The notes under the pieces are model-generated. The model was given only the letters and a program-made list of their open reading frames with translations, was not told the origin of the DNA and ran no database searches. Below, piece by piece: positions 9,091 through 17,576 of a stretch of 41,475 nt of DNA. The stretch is from Gammaproteobacteria bacterium (GTDB lineage Bacteria > Pseudomonadota > Gammaproteobacteria > JAAEPA01). Every line of letters starts with the position of its first letter. Positions within the stretch are counted from its first letter, which is position 1. The stretch spans positions 1-41,475 of the forward strand of contig JAAEPA010000113.1 of assembly GCA_024222475.1 (NCBI GenBank), read 5' to 3'. The translations under genes and the position numbers were made by a program.

Positions 9091-10530
9091 TCACTCATCC
9101 CAAAACCCGCCGCCCAACAACGCCGCCCTTTCCCGGCCTGGGCCGGAGGGCGGTCGTCGATGTTGAGAGCTTGCTTGGGAGTTCCTGGGTTTGCGCCGGA
9201 CCTGCCGGTGAGCCGGTTTTTGCGGGGAATGCTTTTTTCCTGACCGGTCCGATCTGGATGGGTGTCGGGCAGCCACTGACTTTTTAGCTGACGATCCGCT
9301 CCGGCGGCTACCACCCGAGGATTGTTTCCGGGACTGAGAACGTCCCCTGCCGTTCCGCCCCGTCTGAATGGGCTCTGCCTGGATGCGAGGATCCGGCTCA
9401 TAACCCTCTAGAACCACTTTGGGGATCTCTCGTTTTAACAGTCCTTCGATATCCCGCAACAGTTTGTGCTCATCTATACATACTAGGGAAATCGCCTGAC
9501 CTTCGTTGCCGGCGCGACCGGTGCGACCAATGCGGTGCACATAGTCTTCCGGTACCGAGGACATCTCAAAGTTCACGACATGGGGCAGTTGATCGATATC
9601 CAGGCCACGGGCCGCGATATCGGTGGCTACCAGCACCCGCACCTTACCACTTTTGAACTCTGCCAGGGCACGGGTACGGGCGCCCTGACTCTTGTTGCCA
9701 TGGATTGCGGTGGCGCTTAAACCGTCTTTTTCCAACTGTTGAGCCAAGCGGTTGGCGCCGTGTTTGGTGCGGGTGAATACCAGCACTTGACGCCAGTTTC
9801 GCGAACCGATCATGTGGCTCAACATCTCTCGTTTACGGTGCTTGTCTACCGGATGAACTACTTGCTCGATCTGCTCAACAGTGGCGTTGCGCCTAGCGAC
9901 TTCGATCAGTTCGGGGCGGTTGAGTAGGCGGTCGGCAAGTTGCTTGATTTCGTTGGAGAAGGTGGCGGAGAATAGCAAGTTTTGACGTGCTTCGTTCCCA
10001 GGCAGTAGGGCCAGTATTTTGCGGATATCATGGATGAAGCCCATATCCAACATCCGGTCGGCTTCGTCCAACACCAGGAATTCGACCTTTGACAGGTCCA
10101 CCGTCTTCTGACCGGCATGATCCAGCAGCCGGCCCGGTGTGGCCACCAGGATATCGACACCTAGGCGTAATTTAGCTATCTGCGGGTTGATCTTGACCCC
10201 GCCGAACACCACTGCTGATGTTAGTGGAAGGTGACGGCCGTAGGTCGCTACGCTGTTGCCTACCTGGGCGGCCAATTCGCGGGTTGGGGTGACTACCAGG
10301 GCTCGAATCGGTCGTCGACCGTTGTTGATGGGGTTGATGCTCAGCCGTTGCAGCAGCGGCAGCGTGAAGCCGGCCGTCTTTCCGGTGCCGGTCTGGGCGC
10401 CGCCCATGACATCCTTGCCTTGCAGGATGGCGGGGATCGCCTGGCGCTGGATAGGGGTGGGTTCACTGTAGCCCTGCTCGCCGATAGCGCGCAGAAGTTC
10501 GGCCGACAGGCCAAGGGTATCGAATGACAT
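9091..10530 (-). CDS. rhlE: DEAD-box RNA helicase RhlE
   Basis: I place the start at ATG 10530, giving 479 residues beginning MSFDTLGL, as in RhlE homologues; an upstream in-frame ATG at 10659 adds 43 residues with no family match. The core has the Q motif (YSEPTPIQ, 21-28), Walker A AQTGTGKT (45-52), PTRELA, DEAD with RMLDMGF, SAT, and [10 protein letters not shown]. The C-terminal ~85 residues are rich in Arg, Lys, Ser and Gly, typical of RhlE tails that bind RNA, and end in LLGGGFWDE. RhlE unwinds RNA in ribosome assembly and mRNA turnover. It lies downstream of a small hypothetical gene on the other strand and near a second helicase gene, deaD. Confidence 0.92.
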   Translation of the reverse strand: MSFDTLGLSAELLRAIGEQGYSEPTPIQRQAIPAILQGKDVMGGAQTGTGKTAGFTLPLLQRLSINPINNGRRPIRALVVTPTRELAAQVGNSVATYGRHLPLTSAVVFGGVKINPQIAKLRLGVDILVATPGRLLDHAGQKTVDLSKVEFLVLDEADRMLDMGFIHDIRKILALLPGNEARQNLLFSATFSNEIKQLADRLLNRPELIEVARRNATVEQIEQVVHPVDKHRKREMLSHMIGSRNWRQVLVFTRTKHGANRLAQQLEKDGLSATAIHGNKSQGARTRALAEFKSGKVRVLVATDIAARGLDIDQLPHVVNFEMSSVPEDYVHRIGRTGRAGNEGQAISLVCIDEHKLLRDIEGLLKREIPKVVLEGYEPDPRIQAEPIQTGRNGRGRSQSRKQSSGGSRRSGSSAKKSVAARHPSRSDRSGKKHSPQKPAHRQVRRKPRNSQASSQHRRPPSGPGRERAALLGGGFWDE

Positions 10531-10727
10531 TGGGGTACACTCTAAGTTTTGCCCTCCCAGCGACAGCATTTGCTGGCGGGAGCCGGTCCAGGCGGGATAA
10601 GGGAATTCTTGGGTAAGCGGGAGGCCCTGACTCTGATATGGGAGGGGCAAACGGCTCAAGAGTTTTCCGATGATTCTAAAGGTGCTAACCGGTCCGGCAC
10701 CCGAAGAACGCCGCAGTGTACCAGAAA

Positions 10728-10756
10728 CTTAGCTGGTAGTCCGTTTTCTTCTCTTA
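10728..10756. repeat. 29-bp direct repeat, copy of the deaD 3' end
   Basis: These 29 bases match 11708-11736 with two mismatches, in the same orientation. The 11708 copy covers the last codons and stop of deaD. The 951-bp block between the copies holds the small 10873 gene, a MITE and a dead RAYT fragment. The repeat therefore marks a past duplication or insertion boundary near the deaD terminus. Confidence 0.6.
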
Positions 10757-10872
10757 ACCGTAATTTCGTAATACACCGTAGTACCAATCAGCTACTCAAG
10801 TCCTGGCCTGGCAGGCCGATAGGGGAAGGTGAATGAAATAGGTCTACATTCTGCCTACCAGGAGTTCCCGAA

Positions 10873-11262
10873 ATGAGCGACAATATCAAGCTTAACGAGT
10901 CTTTTGCGGTTCACCTCATCAAGCAGGGGATTCTTGATGAAGAAGATGCTTTGCAGGCCTTAGACCAACAAAGGCAAATGACCCAACCCATCGGCCGCAT
11001 TGCCCTGGATAAGCAGTATCTGACCATGAAACAGCTCTTCGACACCCTCAGTGAACAGGCCGGCAGCCAGCTGCGTTTTGGTGAACTGGCCATCACCCTG
11101 GGCTACCTGGACAACAACCAGCTGGATGATTTGCTGCAAACCCAAAAAGACGAGAGGCCTGGCCTTTGCGAAGTCCTCTACAGCCTGGGCATGGTGAAGA
11201 AGGGTGTCTTGCAAAAGGAACGCCGAGCCTTCCTGAAATCTTTGGAAGCCGTCCTTATTTGA
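10873..11262 (+). CDS. Hypothetical protein with two MshEN/GspE-N-like motifs
   Basis: The 129-residue soluble protein has no signal peptide or membrane segment. Two similar stretches, about residues 12-50 (LIKQGILDEEDALQALDQQ) and 68-100 (LAITLGYLDNNQLDDLL), resemble the repeated 'x-L-x-G-x-L-x-x-x-x-L-x-x-A-L-x-x-Q' units of the GspE/MshE/PilB N-terminal domain. Those units bind c-di-GMP in some ATPases, but no arginine-rich ligand motif is clear here, so the function is open. AGGAG lies 10 nt before the ATG, which supports expression. It lies alone on the plus strand between two minus-strand helicase genes, inside a block flanked by 29-bp direct repeats. Confidence 0.7.
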   Translation: MSDNIKLNESFAVHLIKQGILDEEDALQALDQQRQMTQPIGRIALDKQYLTMKQLFDTLSEQAGSQLRFGELAITLGYLDNNQLDDLLQTQKDERPGLCEVLYSLGMVKKGVLQKERRAFLKSLEAVLI

Positions 11263-11307
11263 GGCGAGAATTACATTGACACCTTACCATTTGCACAATT
11301 GAGTGCC

Positions 11308-11472
11308 TAGGAGCCTGTCGGATTTAGGACGATCTACTGCGGAAAAGCCGGATTTGGACAGATTTCCCGATCCTTTTCGTTACGCGCTACGGCTATTCGC
11401 CTCAAATGATCGAAAAACCCGTCTCAAACCGTCTTTCCCTCGCTACGATCACCTAAGTCCGACAGACTCCTA
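11308..11472. repeat. 165-bp MITE, copy 1
   Basis: The element begins TAGGAGCCTGTCGGATTTAG and ends with the near-complement of that sequence, giving terminal inverted repeats of about 21 bp. A second copy at 17384-17548, in the opposite orientation, is about 97% identical over the full length (about five differences). A TA dinucleotide lies at each outer edge of both copies, as expected from a transposase that duplicates TA. It has no coding capacity, so it is a non-autonomous element. The parent transposase is not in the window. Confidence 0.85.
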
Positions 11473-11499
11473 GGAAATTATCAGCTAAAGGCTCGTCTT

Positions 11500-11643
11500 C
11501 CCAGAATCACCATTCCCAGAATCACGATTCCCGGTATTGCCCACCATGTCACGCAGCGGGGTAACCGTCGTCTACGGATCTTTATTGAGGAAGACGATTA
11601 TGCAGTCCATCAAGTCGGGATAACCGGTAAACAGGAAGCGTAG
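11500..11643 (+). pseudogene. Truncated REP-associated tyrosine transposase (Y1_Tnp) remnant
   Basis: The translated frame reads PRITIPGIAHHVTQRGNRR followed by an acidic stretch (FIEEDDY), the signature N-terminus of RAYT/Y1 transposases. It lacks an ATG, carries a 15-bp tandem duplication at its start, and breaks off after about 37 family-like residues; the frame stops at 11643. The HUH catalytic motif is absent. It is a dead fragment, lying 27 bp from the MITE. Confidence 0.7.
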
Positions 11644-11708
11644 CTGCCGCGCCTTGAATACGAACGATCATTCGGTACCAGTTAGGGAAATTATTTAAAT
11701 CGCATTCC

Positions 11709-13430
11709 TTAGCTGGCAGTCCGTTTTCTTTTCTTATTGGTTTTATGCCCGCCTTTCTTTTTTCCGGCTTGTTCCATCCGTGAGATATTTAGCCGTTGAC
11801 CGCATACCCAGGCCTTTCTGAGATCCTGAAATACCTCATTTGGCATACCTTTGGGCAGGTCGACTAGGCTGAATTCGGTGTGAATATCGATATGTCCGAT
11901 GTGTTGGGCATCCAGCCCCGCCTCATTGGCAATGGCGCCGACGATATTACCGGGTTTGACCTCATGCTGATGCCCCACTTCGATACGAAACTGCTCCAAT
12001 CCCTTGGCGGGCCGGGTGGGCCGAGTCTGCGGCTTTCGCTGATGAGGTTTAGCTCGTTCCTGGCGTGGTTTTCGCTCGGCTCTAGCACGGGAGGCGGGCT
12101 TTTCCGGTTTCAGCAACAACTGCCGATCACCGATGGTCATCTTGGCCAACGCCGCGGCGATCTCCAGTGCTGGGACATCATGCTCCTGCTGGTATTGTTC
12201 CACCAGACTCTGCATGAAATCCAGTTCACCGGCGGCCAAGGTATCGCTGATGCTCTGTTTGAAATTGGCGATTCGTTTGTTGTTGACCATCTCGGTGGAG
12301 GGCAGTTCCAGCCGCTCGATCTTTTGCCGGGTCGCCCTTTCGATGGCGTTGAGCATCCGCCGTTCCCGGGGGGCGACAAACAGGATGGCATCGCCCTGGC
12401 GACCTGCTCTGCCGGTGCGGCCGATGCGATGAATATAGGCCTCGGCGTCATAGGGTATATCGTAATTAACCACGTGACTGATGCGCTCCACATCCAGACC
12501 GCGGGCGGCTACATCGGTGGCAACCAGGATATCCAGTGAGCCTCGTTTCAGGCGTTCGATCATCTGCTCCCGGTGTTTTTGCGCCATATCACCATTCAGC
12601 GCCGCGGCCGCATAACCTCTGGCCTCCAGCCGCTCGGCCAGCTCCGCGGTGGCGATCTTGGTACGCACAAACATGAGTATGGCTTCGAAGGGTTCTACTT
12701 CCAAGATCCGGGTCAGCGCGTCAAGTTTGTGCAAACCGCTAACCAGCCAGTAACGCTGGCGGATGGTGACGGGTGTGGCGGTGCGGGTCTTGATGGCGAT
12801 CTCTTGCGGGTCATGCAGATAACGCCGCGCGATGCGCTGGATTTCTTTCGGCATGGTGGCCGAGAACAGCGCCATCTGACGTTGCTCCGGCGTCTGATCT
12901 AGGATCCATTCGACATCGTCGATGAAACCCATACGCAGCATCTCATCGGCCTCATCCAACACCAGCGCCTGCAGGGTATCCAGCTTGAGCCTGTCCTTGC
13001 GCATATGATCCATCAACCTTCCCGGAGTGCCGACAATCGCATGCACGCCCCGCTTTAATTGCCGAATCTGTCCGGTATAATCCTGGCCGCCATAGATCGG
13101 TAGCACGTGGAAGCCCTTGATATGGGAGGCATAACGCTGAAATGCCTCTGCCACCTGGATCGCCAGTTCGCGGGTTGGCGTGAGCACCATCAGCTGTATT
13201 TGCCGGCGATCGATGTCGAGTCGCGACAGCAGTGGTAAGGCAAAAGCGGCGGTTTTACCGGTGCCGGTGGGGGCGTGTCCCAGCAGGTCCAGACCCTTCA
13301 ACAGATGGGGAATAGTTTGGGCCTGAATCGGTGTGGGAGTTTCATAGCCAACCTTGTCTAGCGTGGCCAATAGCGGGGCAGGAAGGTTCAGATCGTGAAA
13401 ACTGGGGGTGGAGGGGCTGGTGTCGCGCAT
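11709..13430 (-). CDS. deaD: DEAD-box RNA helicase DeaD/CsdA with DbpA-type RNA-binding domain
   Basis: The 573-residue protein (E. coli DeaD has about 630) has the Q motif YETPTPIQ, Walker A as APTGTGKT, PTRELA, DEAD with EMLRMGF, SAT, and [11 protein letters not shown] basic linker (about 440-470) leads to a DbpA-like RNA-recognition domain (about 472-545, FRIEVGHQHEV to QRLNISRME) and a Lys/Arg-rich tail. It unwinds structured RNA during cold growth and 50S assembly. Motif I has Pro in place of the usual Gln (AQTG), a position that varies in the family. AGGA lies about 7 nt before the ATG. The extreme 3' end is duplicated at 10728-10756. Confidence 0.9.
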   Translation of the reverse strand: MRDTSPSTPSFHDLNLPAPLLATLDKVGYETPTPIQAQTIPHLLKGLDLLGHAPTGTGKTAAFALPLLSRLDIDRRQIQLMVLTPTRELAIQVAEAFQRYASHIKGFHVLPIYGGQDYTGQIRQLKRGVHAIVGTPGRLMDHMRKDRLKLDTLQALVLDEADEMLRMGFIDDVEWILDQTPEQRQMALFSATMPKEIQRIARRYLHDPQEIAIKTRTATPVTIRQRYWLVSGLHKLDALTRILEVEPFEAILMFVRTKIATAELAERLEARGYAAAALNGDMAQKHREQMIERLKRGSLDILVATDVAARGLDVERISHVVNYDIPYDAEAYIHRIGRTGRAGRQGDAILFVAPRERRMLNAIERATRQKIERLELPSTEMVNNKRIANFKQSISDTLAAGELDFMQSLVEQYQQEHDVPALEIAAALAKMTIGDRQLLLKPEKPASRARAERKPRQERAKPHQRKPQTRPTRPAKGLEQFRIEVGHQHEVKPGNIVGAIANEAGLDAQHIGHIDIHTEFSLVDLPKGMPNEVFQDLRKAWVCGQRLNISRMEQAGKKKGGHKTNKKRKRTAS

Positions 13431-13461
13431 GGGGCGTTCCTGGTAAGGTGGAAACTTGATC

Positions 13462-13489
13462 TTGGCGTGGTTGGGCAGCGCAGTATAAT
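13462..13489 (+). promoter_or_regulatory. Sigma70-type promoter for yaiI
   Basis: TTGGCG (13462-13467) and a perfect TATAAT (13484-13489) are separated by 16 nt, placing transcription start near 13496 and the ATG 33 nt further on. It lies between the divergent deaD and yaiI starts. Confidence 0.5.
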
Positions 13490-13528
13490 GCTCCTCCTAG
13501 TGATTACAATATCCCCGGCGAACGAATT

Positions 13529-13987
13529 ATGAATTCAAAACAGATTTGGGTCGATGCCGATGCCTGTCCGAAAGTCATCAAGGAGATCCTGTTTCGAGCT
13601 GCTGAGAGGGTGGGTGTGGCGGTGATATTGGTTGCCAATCAGCCCCTTCAGGTTCCTCGATCCCGCTATATTCGCTCGATTCAGGTAGCCGCCGGTTTTG
13701 ATGTTGCAGATAGCCACATCGTGCAACAGGCGCAAGCGGGTGAGTTGGTAATAACCGCGGATATTCCGTTGGCCGCTGAGGTGATCGCCAAAGGCTGTCT
13801 GGCCTTGAACCCCCGCGGCGATCTTTACACCGAAGATAATATTCGCCAGCGTTTAAGCATGCGGGATTTCATGGATAACTTACGCAGTAGCGGAGTGAAT
13901 ACCGGGGGACCGATGGCCTTCAGCAAGGCCGATCGCCAGGCCTTTGCCAACCAGTTGGACCGGTTGCTGGCTAAGGAATGCGAATGA
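13529..13987 (+). CDS. yaiI: YaiI/YqxD family protein (DUF188, PIN-like)
   Basis: The 152-residue protein starts [20 protein letters not shown], the DUF188 signature. It has the further family motifs [25 protein letters not shown] and [18 protein letters not shown], and ends in the conserved GVNTGGP...FANQLDRLL region. The family has a PIN-nuclease-like fold with conserved aspartates, but its biological role is not established. It has its own sigma70-like promoter and a weak ribosome site. An IS66 relic begins 12 bp after its stop. Confidence 0.93.
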   Translation: MNSKQIWVDADACPKVIKEILFRAAERVGVAVILVANQPLQVPRSRYIRSIQVAAGFDVADSHIVQQAQAGELVITADIPLAAEVIAKGCLALNPRGDLYTEDNIRQRLSMRDFMDNLRSSGVNTGGPMAFSKADRQAFANQLDRLLAKECE

Positions 13988-13999
13988 AATAACATCCCT

Positions 14000-14100
14000 A
14001 ACGTCCTGGAGCCCTGTGACTATCTGCGCTACGTTTTGAAAGAACTCCCCAAGGCGCAAACTCCGGAGCAGATCGAAGCGTTATTACCCTTCAATCTGGA
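14000..14100 (+). pseudogene. IS66 transposase C-terminal remnant, part 1
   Basis: The frame translates to EPCDYLRYVLKELPKAQTPE followed by IEALLPFNLE, which matches the C-terminal end of IS66-family TnpC transposases. There is no start or upstream body. The frame is interrupted at 14100 by the ISKra4-type element and resumes after the target duplication at 15816. Removing the insertion restores one continuous frame to a stop at 15859-15861. Confidence 0.75.
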
Positions 14101-15815
14101 GGGTGTAACCCGTCTTCCGCACCCAATTAAGCCACCTGCGCTATGCCGTTATAGTCACTATCATTAACGGCACATCGTGGATAGAGGTGGTGATTTTCCT
14201 GCCGAATATGAAACTTCATATATTCATCCCAGTCGCCATTCAAAGAGATGCAGCGCAATCCCAGCATGGCTTGAGCCCCTGGCAGAGTCCAACGCATCCC
14301 AGAGCGCTCCATGCGATCTTTGACTACATGTCGACAGGCTCCTTCGATCACTCCCGTGGCAATCGGATAGCCTGCAACTAAGTATTGGTCATAGCGCATG
14401 CGCTGGGCATTGTTCTCAAAATAGCCGCAAATTGTCTCTAGTATTTTGAGTCTTTTTGCTGATAATCCATGCAGGGTGCCCATCGCTTTGAATCCACGGA
14501 TTACCGCTTTGACTTCGCCTTTGAGTATCCGCGCCACGCGGGGTTTAACAAAACCGATCAGCTTTTCGGCTTCGACACCGGGATGGAATACCGCCGCGGC
14601 CTTCCAAACATAAGACGTCGCATGAAGCAGATCGAGTATCTCGATCACTGAGGCCTCTGCAAGATGTTCGCAGCCTGCCTCCCACAGCGATCTCTGCCCG
14701 TCCATCAACAATACACTCGGACTTTGCCCTTGGGGGTTGCGCTGTCGATGTTCATCGGCCAACCAGCCAAAGATCTCTTCATAGGCAGGCTTGAGGGTGT
14801 CGAACTCATCTCGTCTGAGGCTGGTGCGAATATATTTGCACAGCGGTTTAGGGCGTAAAGCCGCCTGCTCTTGCTTGTCCCGAAACAATGCCTCAACTAC
14901 CTGCTCAGGGGTGCGAACATAAGGGGCTATCGTATAAGTTGAACCGATCACCGCCATCTTCTTGCGCCCCTTCTTCTGCTTATCCTTGGCATCCTGTTCG
15001 CCACACATCGTAGCTTGGCAAGCATCAATGCGCGCTTGCCTCTGATTGGCCACCGCACTCGCCTTGCGTATCACTACCCCCTTGCAGTCCACCGTGACCA
15101 CCACGATCTCTTTGCCTTGGGCCTCAGGGGCTGGTGCGCGATCTTCCCAATACTCGGGCACCGACACCGCGAGTTTGGTATTGTTGCGTTCTAGACTGTT
15201 GATCGACTGAGAAATACCTAGAATTCTCTGCAGTACTGCACTGACCTGATTGTAGGGCATCTCCACTGCTAACGACTGATTCCAATCCTGCAGCAGATAA
15301 GAGAATTCGCTCTGGGGCAGCTGTAGCTGCTCATCCAAGGGCACGTATTCGATCTTCTGCCCCTCGCGGCTACCATAGACCACTCTGTCAAGGGCATACT
15401 CACCAAACACGCTTTGATACGCTTTACGGTGAATGCAATCCAAGCGGTTCAATTGCCCCACCTCAGGCAGTTCCACTGTCTCGCCCTGGTCCCCGTTGCC
15501 ATATAACTGAAAATACATCCTCAATGCGCGACGCCCTATCTGCATGACCCAACGAAAAATACTATGCTCCACTTCATGGGCTGCTCGCTTTTGCTCAAAG
15601 GCCTCCTCCAACACATTGACCATCGTCTTGACTTGATCCACTAGGGCCTGTGCATTGATAGCTGTAGAAATTTCGTTCATGATGCTCACTGGAGTAGACT
15701 CCTGGGGTTAGTTTGGTCTCTAACTTCCCTTTTGTAAGGGTATATAGGGAGTCTACTTCTTTAGGCTTTTCCTCTCCAGATCCGCTTCCAGGGGCGCGGG
15801 CGACGGGTTACACCC
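14101..15815 (-). mobile_element. Complete ISKra4-family insertion sequence (1715 bp)
   Basis: The ends are GGGTGTAACCCGTCTTCCGC (left) and, read inward from the right, GGGTGTAACCCGTCGCCCGC. The first 14 bp are identical and the rest of about 24 bp is imperfect. The 9-bp sequence CAATCTGGA abuts both ends (14092-14100 and 15816-15824), a perfect target duplication. A 9-bp duplication is the known size for the ISKra4 subgroup. It carries one gene, an intact transposase. The intact ends, full-length frame and perfect duplication suggest a recent insertion. The target was already a dead IS66 fragment. Confidence 0.93.
14127..15689 (-). CDS. tnpA: ISKra4-family transposase
   Basis: The 520-residue protein matches the ISKra4 family plan: a helical N-terminal part (about 1-110), a region beginning AYQSVFGEYALDRVVYGSRE that is typical of the family, then a DDE-type catalytic core with VVVTVDCKGVVIRK near residue 200, VLLMDGQRSLWE near residue 330, and ATGVIEGACRHVVKDRMERSG near residue 455, which carries the late glutamate. 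It cuts and pastes the element using the ~24-bp terminal repeats. The start lies about 125 bp inside the right end and the stop 26 bp inside the left end. I see no frameshift, so it is likely active. Confidence 0.9.
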   Translation of the reverse strand: MSIMNEISTAINAQALVDQVKTMVNVLEEAFEQKRAAHEVEHSIFRWVMQIGRRALRMYFQLYGNGDQGETVELPEVGQLNRLDCIHRKAYQSVFGEYALDRVVYGSREGQKIEYVPLDEQLQLPQSEFSYLLQDWNQSLAVEMPYNQVSAVLQRILGISQSINSLERNNTKLAVSVPEYWEDRAPAPEAQGKEIVVVTVDCKGVVIRKASAVANQRQARIDACQATMCGEQDAKDKQKKGRKKMAVIGSTYTIAPYVRTPEQVVEALFRDKQEQAALRPKPLCKYIRTSLRRDEFDTLKPAYEEIFGWLADEHRQRNPQGQSPSVLLMDGQRSLWEAGCEHLAEASVIEILDLLHATSYVWKAAAVFHPGVEAEKLIGFVKPRVARILKGEVKAVIRGFKAMGTLHGLSAKRLKILETICGYFENNAQRMRYDQYLVAGYPIATGVIEGACRHVVKDRMERSGMRWTLPGAQAMLGLRCISLNGDWDEYMKFHIRQENHHLYPRCAVNDSDYNGIAQVA

Positions 15816-15861
15816 CAATCTGGAAGCTGAGAAGATAAGGGAATCAATCGATCTGCGATAG
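15816..15861 (+). pseudogene. IS66 transposase remnant, part 2
   Basis: After the right-hand copy of the target duplication CAATCTGGA, the IS66 frame continues as NLEAEKIRESIDLR and stops at 15859-15861. The following TGGGGTTTGTTGAACGC may be a decayed IS66 right end. The remaining bases to 16027 are the promoter region of the next gene. Confidence 0.6.
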
Positions 15862-16027
15862 GGTGGGGTTTGTTGAACGCAGACCAAAAGCTTGCTGAAT
15901 TGACAACTTTCCAGCTTTCAATTAGCTTGCTTGTTTATTAGAAATAATTTTTTATGTTTCTTCTATTCCAGCGCAGTAAGGCGAATTGTTGAATAGGAAC
16001 GTTGCTGGTTCATAGCCGAGGAAATAT

Positions 16028-17368
16028 ATGGACGAATTGCAAGACAACCTACTATACCTTTCTATTGCTATTTTACTGGTTATACTCAACGGTTTTTTTG
16101 TTGCAGCGGAGTTCGCGCTTGTGAAGGTGCGTGGAAGCAAGCTTGAGGAAATGGTAAGAGCAGGGCGACCATTCGCAAAGACAGCGCTTTGGCTTAATGA
16201 TCATTTGGACGATTCGCTGTCTGCGTGTCAGTTAGGTATTACAATGGCATCACTTGCTCTGGGGTGGGTTGGGGAGCCTGCTTTCGCGAGGTTGCTGGAA
16301 CCGGTGTTTCATGCAGCGGGCATTACCTCTCCTGCGGCTCTTCACACCACTGGTTTTTTTGTCGCTTTTCTAATCATCACGTCGTTGCACCTCGTTATCG
16401 GAGAACAAGGACCTAAAATTTATGCGATTCGTCGCCCTGAGGTCATGATCTTATGGTGCGCTGTGCCATTGAAGTTTTTCTATGTATTGTTTTACCCTTT
16501 TTTGATCGCGTTGAGCACAACGACTTCCAAGCTTTTACAGCTGGTTGGTATCGAAGGTGCTTCTGAGCATGATACACCGCATACTGAGGCAGAAATCCGG
16601 ACTCTCATTCGCCAAGCGGTAACTCACGGGGAATTGAGCAATAGTGAACATCAGCTGATTCAAGGAGTATTCGAGTTTGACGATATGATTTGTCGCCGAG
16701 TGATGGTCCCGCGCAGTGATGTTTCATACTTCCGCGTAGACCAGCCTCCGGAAGAGTGTCTTGAGATGGTGCGGCAGAAGAAACACACGCGATACCCACT
16801 CTGTAAGGAATCGTTAGAAAATGTGCTAGGGATTGTACATATCAAGGATCTTGTTGGGGTTGATTGTAAGGCACAAACCGTTGATCTTTCAGAGTTTGCT
16901 CATCCTCCGCATCATGTTCCAGAGACGATCCCGATTAGCCAACTGCTAAAACATTTTCAAAAGACACATCAGCTGATGGCCATTGTAGTAGACGAATACG
17001 GAACGGTTGTGGGTGTCGTTACTTTAGAGAACGTGTTAGAGCAAATCGTCGGTTCTGTTGAAGACGAGTTCGACGCCGAAGCCCCGTGTATCGTTCGTGA
17101 TCGAGACAACCAATTCCTAGTCCAAGGCGCCACATCCTTGGAACTCGTTAACCAATGGTTCAATCTCAAATTAGAGGCGGTAGATGTTGATACGCTAGCT
17201 GGCATCATGCTAGAACGCGTGGACCGGCTGCTACGTGTTGGTGACAAGGTAGAATTGGATGGAGTAGTTGCAGAGGTCATCGAAGTCGTAGGCACACGTG
17301 TTGTACAAGTTAGGGTGACAGTCCCGAAATCTTCAGTTTCAAACAATATGCCTGCAGAGGATAAGTAA
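16028..17368 (+). CDS. CNNM/CorC-type (hemolysin family) membrane protein
   Basis: The 446-residue protein has an N-terminal DUF21/CNNM membrane domain (about 1-200, opening with LNGFFVAAEFALVKVRGS), a tandem CBS pair (about 215-335, MVPRSDV... to VDEYGTVVGVVTLENVLEQIVG), and a C-terminal CorC_HlyC domain (about 350-435). Family members are linked to Mg2+/Na+ transport and magnesium tolerance; the old 'hemolysin' label is historical. GAGGAAAT sits just before the ATG and supports this start. Base use is more AT-rich than in its left-hand neighbours. The 165-bp MITE copy 2 starts 15 bp after the stop. Confidence 0.9.
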   Translation: MDELQDNLLYLSIAILLVILNGFFVAAEFALVKVRGSKLEEMVRAGRPFAKTALWLNDHLDDSLSACQLGITMASLALGWVGEPAFARLLEPVFHAAGITSPAALHTTGFFVAFLIITSLHLVIGEQGPKIYAIRRPEVMILWCAVPLKFFYVLFYPFLIALSTTTSKLLQLVGIEGASEHDTPHTEAEIRTLIRQAVTHGELSNSEHQLIQGVFEFDDMICRRVMVPRSDVSYFRVDQPPEECLEMVRQKKHTRYPLCKESLENVLGIVHIKDLVGVDCKAQTVDLSEFAHPPHHVPETIPISQLLKHFQKTHQLMAIVVDEYGTVVGVVTLENVLEQIVGSVEDEFDAEAPCIVRDRDNQFLVQGATSLELVNQWFNLKLEAVDVDTLAGIMLERVDRLLRVGDKVELDGVVAEVIEVVGTRVVQVRVTVPKSSVSNNMPAEDK

Positions 17369-17383
17369 AGCTCACGGAGTCAT

Positions 17384-17548
17384 TAGGAGTCTGTCGGACT
17401 TAGGTGATCGTAGCGAGGGCAAGACGGTTTGAGACGGATTTTTCGATCGTATGAGGCGAATAGCCGTAGCGTGTAACGAAAAGGATCGGGAAATCTGTCC
17501 AAATCCGGCTTTTCCGCAGTAGATCGTCCTAAATCCGACAGGCTCCTA
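17384..17548. repeat. 165-bp MITE, copy 2
   Basis: This is the same element as at 11308-11472, in the opposite orientation, with about 160 of 165 positions identical. It begins TAGGAGTCTGTCGGACTTAG and ends in the complementary sequence CTAAATCCGACAGGCTCCTA. TA lies at both edges. It sits between the CNNM-type gene and the 3' end of the PPDK-like gene, where its inverted ends may also fold in readthrough RNA. Confidence 0.85.
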
Positions 17549-17576
17549 GAACATCGAGTGTATTTAATAGATGATT

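Noticed and set aside
11880..12539. 219-codon plus-strand open frame opposite deaD
   Set aside because: It lies entirely within deaD on the other strand, has no ribosome site, and its composition mirrors the helicase codons.
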